From positions 88,766-152,765 of the forward strand of contig CACRXP010000965.1 in the NCBI GenBank assembly GCA_902702965.1: a stretch of DNA of 64,000 nt, read 5' to 3'. Below the pieces are notes generated by a model. It had not been told where the DNA came from and made no database searches. It worked only from the letters and a program-made list of their open reading frames with translations. Each line of letters starts with the position of its first letter. Position 1 is the stretch's first letter. Below, in pieces: positions 21,605 to 32,844 of the stretch. A program made the translations under genes and the position numbers. The stretch is from Spirometra erinaceieuropaei. Lineage: Eukaryota > Platyhelminthes > Cestoda > Diphyllobothriidea > Diphyllobothriidae.

Positions 21605-22555
21605 GTATGTGTAGAAAGGAAAGGAACCCTACTTTTATTGGCCTGACAGTATGGTCAACCTGCAGGCTTGATGTTCTGAGGCGACTCAGCCCGTCGAATG
21701 TCACTTTCCAGCTTACGGAGACCTGTGTCGTCTCTTCGACCGTGCCGGCCAGACTCGAAGAGATACAAATATTGCAGCCACCTCGATGGTTCCCGAAATC
21801 CCTACAACTGCTGACTAAGAGGGATGACTAACGCTGACACTGACACACCAACTTGCCATCCACACAGTCCGTGCGGATACTGACGCAGTATTTTACTGTG
21901 AACGGGGAATAAACTGCCCAAACCGGCGGATAAAAACTTAATTTTCTGCGTCCTCTCTCTCAGCTGACATTTAACCCATCCTGATGCAGACAGGTTTGCT
22001 TACTCAAACGAAGCAGCGTCATTTGGGTGGTGCTAGACAAAACTGCTTCTTATTTTAAGAAGTCGTCGAAACAGTAATCAGTGAAGGGGATTTCAAAGCT
22101 TATTTTTAAAACCGATTGTCTTACTTGGAACGAAGTTCCCTGCTCGGAGTTTGCAGTAGCAATCTCTGCTTGAAGTCCTGCGCGAACAGTGAGAAGAAAC
22201 CAGATCGACAGATCCAAGCAGGTGCGTTCGAGGCCGAAATTTTTGTCGCAAAAGGGTAGTTTTGTACCCAAATTTTCCAATAGCGTCGTCATTTCTGTAC
22301 TCCTCGCAGACTTCTCCTCACAATGGACGTACTTTTACTAAGAAACCGAGGCAAAGTATATGGATGTTTAGTTATTTAGTCGTGAACGACTTACCCCTTA
22401 AACGGGCCTCGCCATGGACGCGCTTGACTACCCAGCACAAGGGCAACATCGGATTCTGGCAGGCGTAATCGGGAATGCGTGGTCTTAACAAATTCCGACA
22501 TTCAGGGTGCGGTGAAAAGCCCAATTGCAGACTCACGCTGCGCCGATTGTTCGTT
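21605..22555. other. No gene recognised
   Basis: Frames of 68-80 codons on both strands without known motifs. Confidence 0.35.
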
Positions 22556-22835
22556 AAGGACTATAGGGTGGGATGGTACGCCTAGGTGCCGGTTTTCACC
22601 GCGCCAGCCAACTACAGCCTCTCCCTCCCCCGGTCTTCTTGACTTTGTCTTGACACCGGTTACAGATGGGGAAGAGAAAACCCCACTGATGCTAAGTAAG
22701 TCTACTATCGCTAAAATTTAATCATGCGTAAGTCATCGGCCACGCTTTTACACTGCTTCGGAGCACGCGGTGAATATTGTCCAACTCGACGGTCGAACTG
22801 TCGTAGTCGTGGTTGATCAGCTTATCCCCAGCCTT
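22556..22835 (+). repeat. Dispersed repeat of the GCAAGTC family, diverged copy
   Basis: The order of blocks is the same as in the better copies at 39.73 and 48.89 kb: GGTACGCCTAGGTGCCGGTT, GCCAGCCAACTACAGCC, CGGTCTTCTTGACT, ACACCGGTTACAG, a TAAGTCTACTATC block, then a GGTGAATATTG block and GACGGTCGAACTGTCG. The family is unclassified: no coding sequence, no terminal repeats seen. Confidence 0.65.
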
Positions 22836-22849
22836 GTTTTATTTATCTA

Positions 22850-23215
22850 TTCATTAGCATTAACTACATGAGGAAGGACGTTCACTGAAGAAGTTGGAGA
22901 CACTCTCATCCAGTTGCACCTTGAAGCCCAATCTACGGCCTCCGCATGTGGTTGAATGGCGACCACTAATGTAGACATGTAAGTACTGGATGTGTGTTCG
23001 ATTTTTGAGAGGGTGTCCAACAACCATATCATCAGCATACTTAACCAAAAGACAGTCATTTGGGAATCTTAGATCATCGGTGTGGAGGGAGAAAAGGTGA
23101 GGCATAGAATAGAACCTTGAAGAACTCCGCAGTCATTGGAAAGGACCGTAGATTTCCGATTGTCACATTGGACAAATTGAATCATTAAGCTAGGAGTCGA
23201 CCCAGCCTAGAGAGC
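22850..23215 (-). pseudogene. LINE reverse transcriptase fragment
   Basis: On the minus strand the translation includes NDCGVLQGSILC (the QGS motif), then in the neighbouring frame PHLFSLHTDDLRFPNDCLLV and KYADDMVVG, i.e. RT motif C with the catalytic YADD. The spacing is that of non-LTR elements of the CR1/Rex/Jockey group. The fragment is cut on both sides and frameshifted between the two motifs. It is not the same lineage as the LINE at 43.8-47.5 kb, which has FVNDVPDL before its YADD. Confidence 0.8.
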
Positions 23216-24196
23216 CGCACGCGGGTATTTTGGTGAGGAGAAGAGGGCGCGGGACGGTATTAAGGCGGAGGAGTATTCAAGAAAAGCAAGCATTCAAGGC
23301 AAGGTTTATTGGCACTAAAAAAATTCCGCGACGGTCCGGTAGTTGCGTTCTGTCGCTTAATAACATTGATAACAAGTATGAAGAATACGACACTTTGAAG
23401 TCGTGCAGAAAATCAATGCAGAAACATCAAGGACACGGTTTTGGGTAATGCCGGCTAATCGATAAAATTAGTAACTAAATCACAGTGTGGGAAAACAGTA
23501 AAAAAACGCCAAAGAACAAATAGAATACGGAATGTAAAAATCATTTAAGAAGAGACTACCATGGCGAAGTTAGGCTAACCATGTGTTCTAGCTGTTTACT
23601 CATATCTATTTTCACCCGCCGTATATATAGGCCGTCTCCAGGTAACACAATGTCCGAGTTTTTCGCGCCCGACCAAGCACTCGGAAGGATGTTTTAGGGT
23701 CGACGGGGTGCCAACTACTATAACGTAGACAAATTTTACGTGCAAAAGTGAATACGTATTGCTGAAAATGCTCTCCAATATGGAAAACCCACGCTGTTTG
23801 AAGTTTTGCTATCATTCGCGAAAAAAGTAGTTATTAAAAACGATGCTCTAAACAAAATGCATCTCAATAGGTAGTGAGTTGCAGACAAATGTAATTGTAT
23901 ATAGCTTAAATATTTCCTTCCGTCTAAAGACATAGGATTAATAAAGTGCGGTGACAATACCGGCTTTCAAATATAAGTGTTTGGTTTTTCAGCGCTTAAA
24001 GCGGAAAGATTTTGTAAAATAAATAGCGGCGCTGGTACTGGTCAGGAATATGATTGGCTAACACTTATCAAAAATAAGCCGGTAACAGCGGTTGTTACCG
24101 ACTCCTCGGCAACATTTTGTTTGACCACCTCGCGGTCCAAAGTGGTATCGTTCCTTAGTGCTTTCTCCCTCGCTCTTCTAAGCAGCAAAGCAAGCA
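23216..24196. other. No gene recognised
   Basis: Short frames only. No repeat with a copy elsewhere in the window was noticed. Confidence 0.3.
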
Positions 24197-24320
24197 TATG
24201 TGTGTGCGCCTATTGCCGTGCGTAAGTACGAATTGTTTCTGAAAAAATCATATAAATGCAGTGGAAGTAAAAACGAAAGCATGTCACTCCCAGCAAACAT
24301 CTCTTGGTAGGACTGACTTA
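24197..24320 (+). repeat. Long direct repeat, left copy, flanking a compound foldback element
   Basis: About 124 bases from ATGTGTGTGCGCCTATTGCC to TAGGACTGACTTA. The same sequence with scattered changes returns at 25,961-26,087, just after the foldback element. Confidence 0.85.
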
Positions 24321-25955
24321 GAGTAGGTGGACTAACTCATGAAATGTCCACCGAAATTGGGAAATACGTTCTCGTTTCGAAAAGATTAATTAAGTAGGGT
24401 TGTAAAATCAATTATCGTACAGCATAATTCTATAATTATTCAGTTACCTCAAGATACCGGCTTTCGAATGAACTTCCAACAGGCTGCATGCAAAAGCTAC
24501 ACTCCGTACAAAATGACCACTTACGAAGCATACATTTTTCTCACTGCTTCTCGATGTCCTAAAAGTCCAATTATATTTCATGGAAAACATGCATAACAAT
24601 ATTTATTCTTTCGCTCATTCGGTAGACAATTACGTCTTCTTTTAATTTTATACTCGAAGGAGGACATAGTTTGGTTTTCATGAAGTTTCAACCGAAATTC
24701 CGAAATGCGTTTACGTTCTGAAAAGATTAATTAAGGAGGGTTGTAACACTAGTCAGCCTGCAACATAATTCTATAATATTTCAGTTACCTCAGGATGTCG
24801 GCTTTTGAATGAACTTCCTTCCGGCTGCATGCAAAAACTACACTCTCTACAAAATGGCTACTTTAGTAGCATGAAGTTTACTCATTGATTTCCGATGACC
24901 CTAAAAGCCCGATTATATTTAATGGAAAACATGCATACAAATATTCATTCTTTTGCTCTTTTGGTAGAAAATTGCGTCTTCTTCCCAATTTATACTCTAA
25001 GCAGGGAAATGAATCGGTTTTCAGAAAGTTTTTAAGTGTGGGACTTTTAAATACAGTGAAATGACCGTTCATAAATCGTTATGTCTCTGCATTTACCAAT
25101 GTGGTTCTTTGAATTACCAATACGGATACAATGCACTGCTAAATTTTATGCACGCCATACAGTCCTCCTACTATAGACAAATGTGTGGTTTTCCGTACGC
25201 GGAAAATATACAGCTTGTAGTTTGGAAACCAAGTTTAACGATAGAGCGGATTCAAAATTAATCTAGAATTGGAAATGATACCTTCATTTTATTTTATACT
25301 CGAAAGAAGGGTATAATTCGGTTTTCAAGACTTTTTCAATTCCCGAATAATTTTGAACTCTCTCTACCGTTACACTTAGATTCAGGATTACCAAACTACA
25401 GGCCGTATATTTTCCGAGTACGGAAAAGCACACACTTCTCTATGTTAATAAAGGCAGACTAAATGGCGTTCATAGAAGTTAGCAGTGGATTTAATTCATA
25501 TTGTTAACTTTACAAGCCACTTTGATAAATGCAGAGACATGACATTTTATGAACGGCCATTTCACGGTATTTAGAAGTCCCACAATCAGACACTTTTTAA
25601 AACCGAATTATTTCCCTCCTTTGAGTATCAAATTAGAAGTAGGTGTAACTATCTTCCGAACAGGCAAAGGAGTGAATATTTTTATTCATGTTTTCTATTA
25701 AATATAATTAAATATTCAGGGGCATCGAAAATCAATGAAAAAAATTATGCTACCTTAGTAGTCGTTTTTTTACAGAGTGTAGTTTTTGCATGCAGCCGGA
25801 AGGAAGTTCGTTCGAAAGCCGACATCCTGACGTAACTAGAAGATTAAAAAAATTGTGTTGCAGACTGACTAGTTCTACAATCCTACTTAATAAATCTTTT
25901 CGAATCGAAAACGCACTTCGGAATTTCGGTTGACATTTCCTGAGTCAGCCCACTT
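24321..25955. mobile_element. Compound foldback element with nested copies
   Basis: There are two left ends, at 24,321 (GAGTAGGTGGACTAACTCAT) and at about 24,680 (ATGAAGTTTCAACCGAAATT), and one right end (GGTTGACATTTCCTGAGTCAGCCCAC) at 25,955. The non-symmetric centre is present twice, in opposite orientation (near 25.04-25.25 kb and 25.33-25.58 kb). The second part is therefore a nearly complete hairpin with arms of about 630 bases meeting near 25.29 kb. Confidence 0.8.
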
Positions 25956-25960
25956 ATGTT

Positions 25961-26087
25961 ATGTGTGTGCGTCTATTGCCATGCGCAAGTACGACTTTTT
26001 TTCCGCAAAAAAAATCATATAAATGTAGCGGGAGTAAAAATGGAAGCATCACACTCCCGCCAAACATCACTTGATAGAACTGACTTA
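25961..26087 (+). repeat. Long direct repeat, right copy
   Basis: Second copy of the sequence at 24,197-24,320, ending in the same GACTTA. It overlaps the left inverted repeat of the next element by a few bases. Confidence 0.85.
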
Positions 26088-26567
26088 TATGGCCCTCCAA
26101 ACAGGACATGAAAACAGGAATCGCTTGCAAAAAGAGTGGCTTTGAGGCTATTTATAGCGAAATTAAGGTTAGATTAAAGGTCTTGGTTAGGGTAAGATTT
26201 AGGATAAGCCTTTAAGGCTAGATTCAAAGTTACCGGTCAGGTAAGCCAGGATCAAGTTTTGTCTAAGGTAGGGGCCAGCGTTAGCTGCAGAGTTAAGGCC
26301 TAGGGTCAAAATCAGGCCAACGGTCAAAGTTACCGGTCAGGTAAGCCAGGATCAAGTTTTGTCTAAGGTAGGGGCCAGCGTTAGCTGCAGAGTTAAGGCC
26401 TAGGGTCAAAATCAGGCCAACGGTTTAGTTTTATTTTGGGGCTGTTGTTGGGGTGAGAACAGGGGAATATTTCGCCCTTTCTGAACATTTTACGCAGGTT
26501 CCCTTTTTCACTTAGGTGAAACATACTCATACCTATTTCCTGTTAGGGGGGCCACGTAAGTCTGTCC
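26080..26567. mobile_element. Inverted-repeat element with GGTTAG-like interior
   Basis: The left end CTGACTTATATGGCCCTCC followed by AAACAGGA is mirrored at the right by TCCTGTTAGGGGGGCC and ACGTAAGTCTG. The interior is rich in degenerate TTAGG/GGTTAG words (for example GGTTAGGGTAAGATTTAGG) and holds a perfect 100-bp tandem duplication. No coding capacity. Class unknown; MITE-like. Confidence 0.6.
26224..26423 (+). repeat. Perfect 100-bp tandem duplication (2 units)
   Basis: Units 26,224-26,323 and 26,324-26,423 are identical by eye, starting TCAAAGTTACCGGTCAGG and ending CAGGCCAACGG. The absence of differences points to a recent event or an assembly duplication. Confidence 0.9.
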
Positions 26568-27940
26568 CAGTCATAGCTGAATGCATAAATCTAGCCAATC
26601 GAGCGATAGGTTGTTTGCGAATATAAAGCTTTTAAAAAAATATGAAATAAAGATCTACCAGATTATGAGATGGCGAAACTTGTCAGAAATCAATCAACTT
26701 TCGAGAAGAAGAGATTACCTCGAGTGGAATAAAATGCTAATGATTACAGGCTCCAGTCTCAGTTGAATAGAAGCATAGTGAACCTCCATTGAGGCTCCCT
26801 CAGCGTCTTCTGTGATTCTGACCTGCCTAAACAACTGTCAGTTATTGCCTTTTTAATTTCCTCAGGAAATAGCTGCTAACTACTCCATGTGTGCAGTGTG
26901 TAGTTAAAAAGTAACAGCTTCCAAATTGGAGTATCTACCATAAAGCAGACGGGGAATGCTGGCGTCTCAAAACTGTGTCATTCAGCAGCAGAACATCGGC
27001 GAAACACGCGTGTATGGCTTTTGAATACTGTCTGTGCTGTTTGTATGGTATCACCCTAACCTCAAGCCATACCTCTGTAAACTACCTTGATAGCTTTGCC
27101 TTTGAGAAGTTCTGAAATGCCTAGCACACAGAACAGCAGAATGGTTCAGAAGATGTTCGAAATGTAGTCGTCGTTTGGGAGCCTAAACTGACATCTTGAT
27201 CGAAACGGTATTCTCTACGAGGACTAAGACAACCTAAGCGCGTCGTCCAAATCGGCTTAAGACATTCATGAACGCACTGACCAATGGGCAGTTTAAGAAG
27301 TCCTCGCGTTACTGGCCTGGCAAATGAGACTGTCTCCTCGGGGGCGAAGCTTTGCTTGATGGATGCCATACTTTTATCCCATCTGGACACGTAGCCCAAC
27401 GCTCACAGCCGTTGAGGAGGAAGGACAGATAGCAGTAATGTCCAGCTGCTTTGCCAATAAAGTCCTAATGACGGCTCTAGAGTTGTCTTTGAGGGCTTTC
27501 GAAAATCTCGTTGGAGACAATGACCTGGGCAACAACCTCTGCCCGTTTTGGCGGCAACCTGACCCCGAGCTCTATTTAGACTACTCATTGTTTCCAGCTG
27601 GCTTTTCTTGGCCACAAGCACCGGTTGTTTTTCGAATGTGCATCTCAAGACTGTCTTCTTTTAATGCAGTCCTAATGGACATAAAGTATGGTATCCCTTT
27701 ACCCTAAACTGGCACTTAATTAGCCGGGCCGAGATTATAGCAGACATCAGGTGAAAATGCCGCTCCTTTAGCCATACCGAAGATGGAGAACACCATCGTA
27801 AAAATGCTTTTTAAAAAACGCAGTGCGCATTAAATAGCTTCTGAAATTTGCTAGAAAGGCAAGTACTTGCACATACTATTTATTCGAACGCTGTAGTCGT
27901 CGCATATGGTTCCTTGACGGTCTTCAGTCAAACAAAGAGG
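26568..27940. other. No gene recognised; old repeat near 26.85 kb
   Basis: The stretch TTTTTAATTTCCTCAGGAAA with TAGCTGCTAACT at 26,850 and about 200 following bases resembles 42.49-42.7 kb and its mirror at 50.1-50.3 kb, so a dispersed repeat lies here. The frames at 27,363-27,707 (plus, 114 codons) and 27,121-27,399 (minus) have no motif I know. Confidence 0.35.
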
Positions 27941-27941
27941 T

Positions 27942-28255
27942 AAGATGTGGCTATGTAGCCCCACCTGATTGACACAATACTGGTGGGTTAGGGCTGCGGT
28001 TAAGGCCTAGGGATTAGGGTTGGGTGTTAGGGTTGGAGGTTGGAGTTAAGATTAGGGGATAGGGCAACCATTTTCCAACCACTCAAAGTAAAACCGCGCA
28101 TCCCAATAGCTTTTATTTTGCATACATTTGCTTGACCTCGTCGCCTGTGCGTTCTCCCGGCCCCACCTGAAAAACCCCCTATTACCACCGGTCCCGTATT
28201 TCAGGCGGCTGGTGTCTGCTTACCTCAGGTGTGGCTACATAATCACATCTGTCCA
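27942..28255. mobile_element. Short inverted-repeat element with GGTTAGGG-like interior
   Basis: The left end GATGTGGCTATGTAGCCCC followed by ACCTGA mirrors the right end TCAGGTGTGGCTACATAATC followed by ACATC (about 25 matching bases). The interior 27,988-28,065 is made of degenerate TTAGGG words (GGTTAGGGCTGCGGTTAAGG, TTAGGGTTGG). About 310 bp, non-coding. It has the same general design as the elements at 26.1 and 32.8 kb, with different ends. Confidence 0.6.
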
Positions 28256-28784
28256 AAAAGGACGGCACGAACGTTCGTTTATTTTAATCTTTTGCCCACT
28301 TTTTACGCGCAACGCAATACTTTTTAGTAAAGTGTGTTCATCATCATGTGTTGGTGTACATTAAGGCAGTTCCCCTCTAATCTCGAGTCCTTACTGTGCA
28401 GAAGAACTGAACCGAGGACTGTGGCATGTGCACGAGCCGTGACTGACAGGCGGGTTCGCAAACCCAAAAGCGGTTGGGCGGCCACTCTGGCGATTACGGA
28501 GGGAGGGTGGGCGGGGGCGCATGCCACAATCCGTCCCAAGTCTGCAAGCATCTGCTAGAGGAATTTGACTGGGAAACAATTTTGTATCCATCTTACCTGT
28601 CTGGGCCATCTTGATTGACCAAATTAAGCACCAAGAGAAGAGGTGGGAAGTGCGTTGGCTTACTAGCTCTGAGTAAAACCCAAGAACTATTGCAAACTAG
28701 GCGTCATTGTCTTCATTAGAGTGATTAATGTTATTACGGGAAAATAACAGAAGACGTATTTACAGGTAAACATGTATGGCAGAT
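28256..28784. other. No gene recognised
   Basis: Overlapping frames of 72-78 codons on both strands at 28.3-28.6 kb reflect a GC-rich patch without stops. No motif. Confidence 0.3.
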
Positions 28785-29735
28785 GTGATGTCTCGTGAAA
28801 TGCTAAATGACATTCTGGAATGTCATTTCAATTTGAAAGGTTTGCTTAAGCAGGATTTTCCCGTTCATTATCATGCTTCATAATGCCAGGATATTCACGT
28901 TAAATCAGAATGACGGCTTGTAAGGAGGCTTCTTATATGCCGCCTCGCGAAAAACGGCTACTTTAGTAGAATAAACTCTTCCCATTCACTTCCAAATTCT
29001 TCATAAATTCAAATATATTTTAAAGAAAACATGCAAAAAATACTTCTTTGATAGTTTATTTGATATCAAACTATATTTTCTTCAAATTTTGTATTTAAGA
29101 AAAGAGGATGCTTCGGTTTTAAAATAAGTTACCAACTATGAGACTTTCCATGAGCGTGTAATGTCCAGTAAAACAACACCGCATCACTACATTTATTAAT
29201 GATGTTTATAAAGTGGACAACGTGGTCAACGTCCGCTGCTAGATTTTATTAGCCTTATATGTTTTCTTAATGGCGTATAGAAATGCGTAATTTTCCTTAC
29301 GTGGGAAATATGCGGTTTGTAGTTGGGATGTCCAGAATGAAAGTGTAACACCAGGTCGGGTCCAAAATTATTTAGGAATTGAGAGAGTTTTTATAATCGA
29401 GATATACTCTTCCTTCGAGCACTAAATTTGTAGAATTCGTAATTGTCAACCAAATGGGTTAAAGAGAGGATATTTCTGTGTCTGGTTTCCGTAAAATATA
29501 TTTCGATTTATAAAGATATTAGAAACTAATGGAAATAATCCACGCTACTTAAGTAGCCATTTTTGCGGACTGTTTCTTATGCAAGCGGTCGATAGGGAAG
29601 TCTTTCGAAAACCGACAACATGACGGCATTTGATTATTTTAACATTATGACATGAGGATTAATATAACAGCCTTACCTAAGTGAGCTTTTCGAAATGAAA
29701 TCACACTTCCAAATTTCAGCCAACATTTCATGAGA
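28785..29735. mobile_element. Foldback family, old full-length copy
   Basis: Left end GTCTCGTGAAATGCTAAATG, right end CAGCCAACATTTCATGAGAT. The landmarks ACTTTAGTAGAATAAACTC, the TTAAGAAAAGAGGATG block, the centre (CCTTACGTGGGAAATATGCG) and the mirrored blocks are in the family order. It has the same length as the young copies but strong divergence (TCTCATG subfamily). Confidence 0.7.
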
Positions 29736-30622
29736 TAGCATATCTTCTGTTCATGAGCAGTATCTTCAGTGCAGGTGGTAAAAACTGAATTTACTTTTTT
29801 CAACATGGTAGAAATATGAGCCTCTTTTGGTCGATAGAGGTATACCTTCTAAGAAGTAAATCCCACCAGTCGAAGACTGCTTCACTTCAGTTTATTCAAG
29901 AAGTTTCTTACGTTTCAGGACCGTGGGTCTCACTCGCAGTATCTGAACTGACAAAATTCCATGCCGGAGCTCTTTACCCTAAAACGAAGCCAAAGATGTG
30001 ATTACCGTTTTTGACTTATTTGCATAGTAAGTCAGTAGCCTAAACTACAACCAAGGACTTTTTACAATTAATTAGACACCTCTACCGTTGTTTGCATGTC
30101 GTTGTAGGCTTGCCTGTGAGGACTCTAGCCTGGCGATTTAAGAAGAAGGAAGGTTTAGCACCTTGTCCTCGAAAGAGCTCACATCGCCGAAGGTCATTCT
30201 CGAGGGGTTCAAACGGCTCCGATTACATATTCGTCTGAGCCTTCGAACTCATGCAGAAGTCTGTCGTCAGAGGGTAAGGACAACAAAATGAGCAACTATT
30301 AGAGGGCATTCTGACAATCGTCGGTCGATGGTACGAGACTGGAGGTAATTGCGCAGGGCTTTATACATCGGCGTCAGATCGATAAATCGAGTGACTGACT
30401 TCTCATTCGTAGCCTAGGTTTCGGTCGGTTCTCGATCTGTTTTGTTTCCGTCCTGGTCGACTATCCTGGTAACGCACAGGGCTTGATCCCAAGACTAAAC
30501 TGAGAGAGCTTCTAACTCAATAACCCGTTGGAGTCCGTTTCAGCTATTTTCCACCGAAAAAGGAAAGTAAGCTAAAACTGGCGGTTCTGTCTCTACTGAA
30601 TCTGCTGAACATACAGTGGATA
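29736..30622. other. No gene recognised
   Basis: No supportable frame or repeat was identified. Confidence 0.35.
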
Positions 30623-30778
30623 TGTTATCTACTGAAATGTTGACTGTAATTCCGAGGCATTTTAAATTCCAAAAGAATACTTTAGTAGGATTGTAATACT
30701 AATTATTCTATGGCATAATATCAAGATATTCCAGTCACGCCATGATGCCGACTTTCGAAGGAGCCCCTTATTGACCGC
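30623..30778 (+). mobile_element. Foldback family, left-end fragment
   Basis: GTTATCTACTGAAATGTTGAC starts a copy that follows the family through ATGATGCCGACTTTCGAAGG and is cut at 30,778, exactly where a copy of the GCAAGTC dispersed repeat begins. The later insertion probably broke it. Confidence 0.6.
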
Positions 30779-30950
30779 CTTCGCCTTCTCTCTCCTCCGG
30801 GCCTAGGTAGGGGAGGAGCGAGTGCGCTGAATGCAGCGCAAGTCTACGCTCACTATAAACCACTTCAAGCCCAAGTCACCGCGCGTGTTCTCAACCTCCT
30901 ATGGAGAGCACGGTGGATAGCGTCAGTGCGATAGTCCAGCTGTCAAGCCA
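30775..30950 (+). repeat. Dispersed repeat of the GCAAGTC family, 3' part
   Basis: Blocks GGGGAGGAGCGAGTGC, GCAGCGCAAGTCTACGCTCA, CAAGTCACCGCG and GAGCACGGTGGATAGCGTC are in family order. Confidence 0.6.
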
Positions 30951-31264
30951 GAGTAATATGCAAGAACACAACTCACATTCCATACCGTACGGAGAGTGTC
31001 GAGATTTTTTCGACTGAAAAAATGCAACAAAATTATAAAGGCCGTTTATTTCACTAATGTCTAGAAGAAGGCAGCTTTGTGGCATTCAAAACCATGAAAA
31101 ACCATTGACTCTACGAGAAATGCTGGTTCCGTCGTAAATTGTCTTCCACTGGTGGACGTGTTTTCATAGGCCGCGAAGGCTCCTCTGGAAAGCCAGCACA
31201 TCAAGTGCAGAGATAAACATCAACCTACGCGTTGCATGCTTACGGATATTAGGGCCTAACTGTA
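30951..31264. other. No gene recognised
   Basis: Nothing supportable. On the minus strand a short string with AGTGAAATAAACGGCC near 31.04-31.06 kb faintly recalls a retroelement tail. Confidence 0.25.
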
Positions 31265-31709
31265 ATCAGTGACCGATCTCGTGAAATAGTAGCTAAAATT
31301 CTGAAATGCGTTGACCACTGGGAGGTATTACTTAGGTGGGGCTATAATACTGATTACCACGTGTCGCAACCCCATGATATTTTGGACTCGCCAGGGTGTA
31401 AGCTTTTGAGTGCACCTCCTTTCGACTTCCTGTAAGTACCACACTCGGTGAAAAGTGGCTACTTAAGTAACATGCATTTCTCAGGTTGATTTTCGACGGC
31501 CTTATGCCTTCAGATAGGTTTTATAGAAAGTGTGCATAAAAATACGCCTTCTTTTGCTCATTAGGTGGCAAATTATGTCATCTTCAGATGCTATGCTCGG
31601 AAGGGGTATAATAAGGTTTTCAAACGTTTCTGATTATGAGAATTGTTTAAGACCGTGCAATGTCAATTCGTACAGCATCGTACCTTTTCGACTGAAAAGC
31701 GAAACGCTG
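31265..31709. mobile_element. Foldback family, left half running into the gap
   Basis: CGATCTCGTGAAATAGTAGC starts the copy, followed by the TTACTTAGGTGGGGCTATAAT, TTAAGTAACATGCATTTCTC and CTCGGAAGGGGTATAATAAGG landmarks, up to the gap. The centre and right half are not present after the gap. Confidence 0.6.
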
Positions 31710-31881
31710 NNNNNNNNNNNNNNNNNNNNNNNNNNNNNNNNNNNNNNNNNNNNNNNNNNNNNNNNNNNNNNNNNNNNNNNNNNNNNNNNNNNNNNNNNNN
31801 NNNNNNNNNNNNNNNNNNNNNNNNNNNNNNNNNNNNNNNNNNNNNNNNNNNNNNNNNNNNNNNNNNNNNNNNNNNNNNNNN
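31710..31881. other. Assembly gap (172 N)
   Basis: Run of N. The contig that follows starts at 31,882, which is also the first base of the inverted repeat shared with the end of the window. Confidence 1.
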
Positions 31882-32080
31882 GATATCATGGACGATGACT
31901 TGCGCGTGAATTAGTTTATAGTGATGGTAGATTTGCACAGCACCTGGATCCGGTATCAAAACGGAGTCAGGAAGTCTAAGTTGGGGCAAGGCGCGGGTTG
32001 CTGGAACGGCGAAAACCTGAACCCAGGCGCACCGTCACACCCCCTGGTCCACAACGCTCACTGACCAGGATAATGCACCA
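31882..32080 (-). repeat. Dispersed repeat of the GCAAGTC family
   Basis: On the minus strand: GGTGCGCCTGGGTTCAGG, GTTCCAGCAACCCGCGCC, GACTTCCTGACTCCG, GCTGTGCAAATCTACCATC, ACTAATTCACGCGCAAGTCA. Its mirror is 63,830-64,000. Confidence 0.7.
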
Positions 32081-32840
32081 GTGTTCATTTCGGGTCAAGA
32101 AAACCCCGGATAAAATTGTGTACAGTGTCCTGCATTTAAAATTTGTCACTCAAATGGGTGACCCGTGTTTAGGTTTAACGCAGTAATGGAGGTCGTTGTA
32201 GTGCTTCGCTGCAGGTGACTGAAAACTATCTGCTGTTTGCACTAGGATTGTGCGGTCAGAAATTCGGATTCCCGATAGGGCGCTCAAAACTTTAGCATGG
32301 GGAATAGCACGGATTATCCCCCGCGTACGTTACGGGTGAAGAGGACTCTGGTGAGATTCCGACAGTGTAGATGGGTGTTCGGCCGCGCAACTCCCGTGGG
32401 GCATCCAACATCACCGAGTACACGTTTCGCCTGCCTCACACGTGCCGCCTCTCTCCTACCTGCAAGAGTCAGCAGCTGGTCGCGAGAACACATTGTCCCT
32501 CTGGTGACTCATTTGTCTCAAAAGTTGCTGTGCGCGGTGCCGATCGATAAATTGCCCTTCGTTGATTGGCTGTAGACCAAAAAGGCCCGCGCGCTAGTCT
32601 GGCTCTCGCGTACTCCAAACACAGCGATTTCCTCATGCTCCCCTCCTAGTTGTGTGTTGACTATAACAATAAAGCTTGTAGTCGAGATTCTGTCTAACTG
32701 ATTTGTGACATAGGAACTTGTCTTTCTCGCTTTGCTGATCCGGGCGAGCTTGCAGACTCAAAGCTGGATTTTTAAATGCACAGACTTCAAAGACACCAAC
32801 GTTACGTCATACGTAAGCGTGATAGGAAGACCGAAGGGTA
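32081..32840. other. No gene recognised (present in both arms)
   Basis: Frames in this part (for example 31,998-32,186 and 32,297-32,575) have counterparts in the other arm but no motif and no sign of being kept open by selection. Confidence 0.35.
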
Positions 32841-32844
32841 GGCG

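Noticed and set aside
24321..26087. LTR retrotransposon with 125-bp LTRs
   Set aside because: The interior is a foldback element with no gag or pol, and no primer-binding site or polypurine tract could be recognised next to the repeats.
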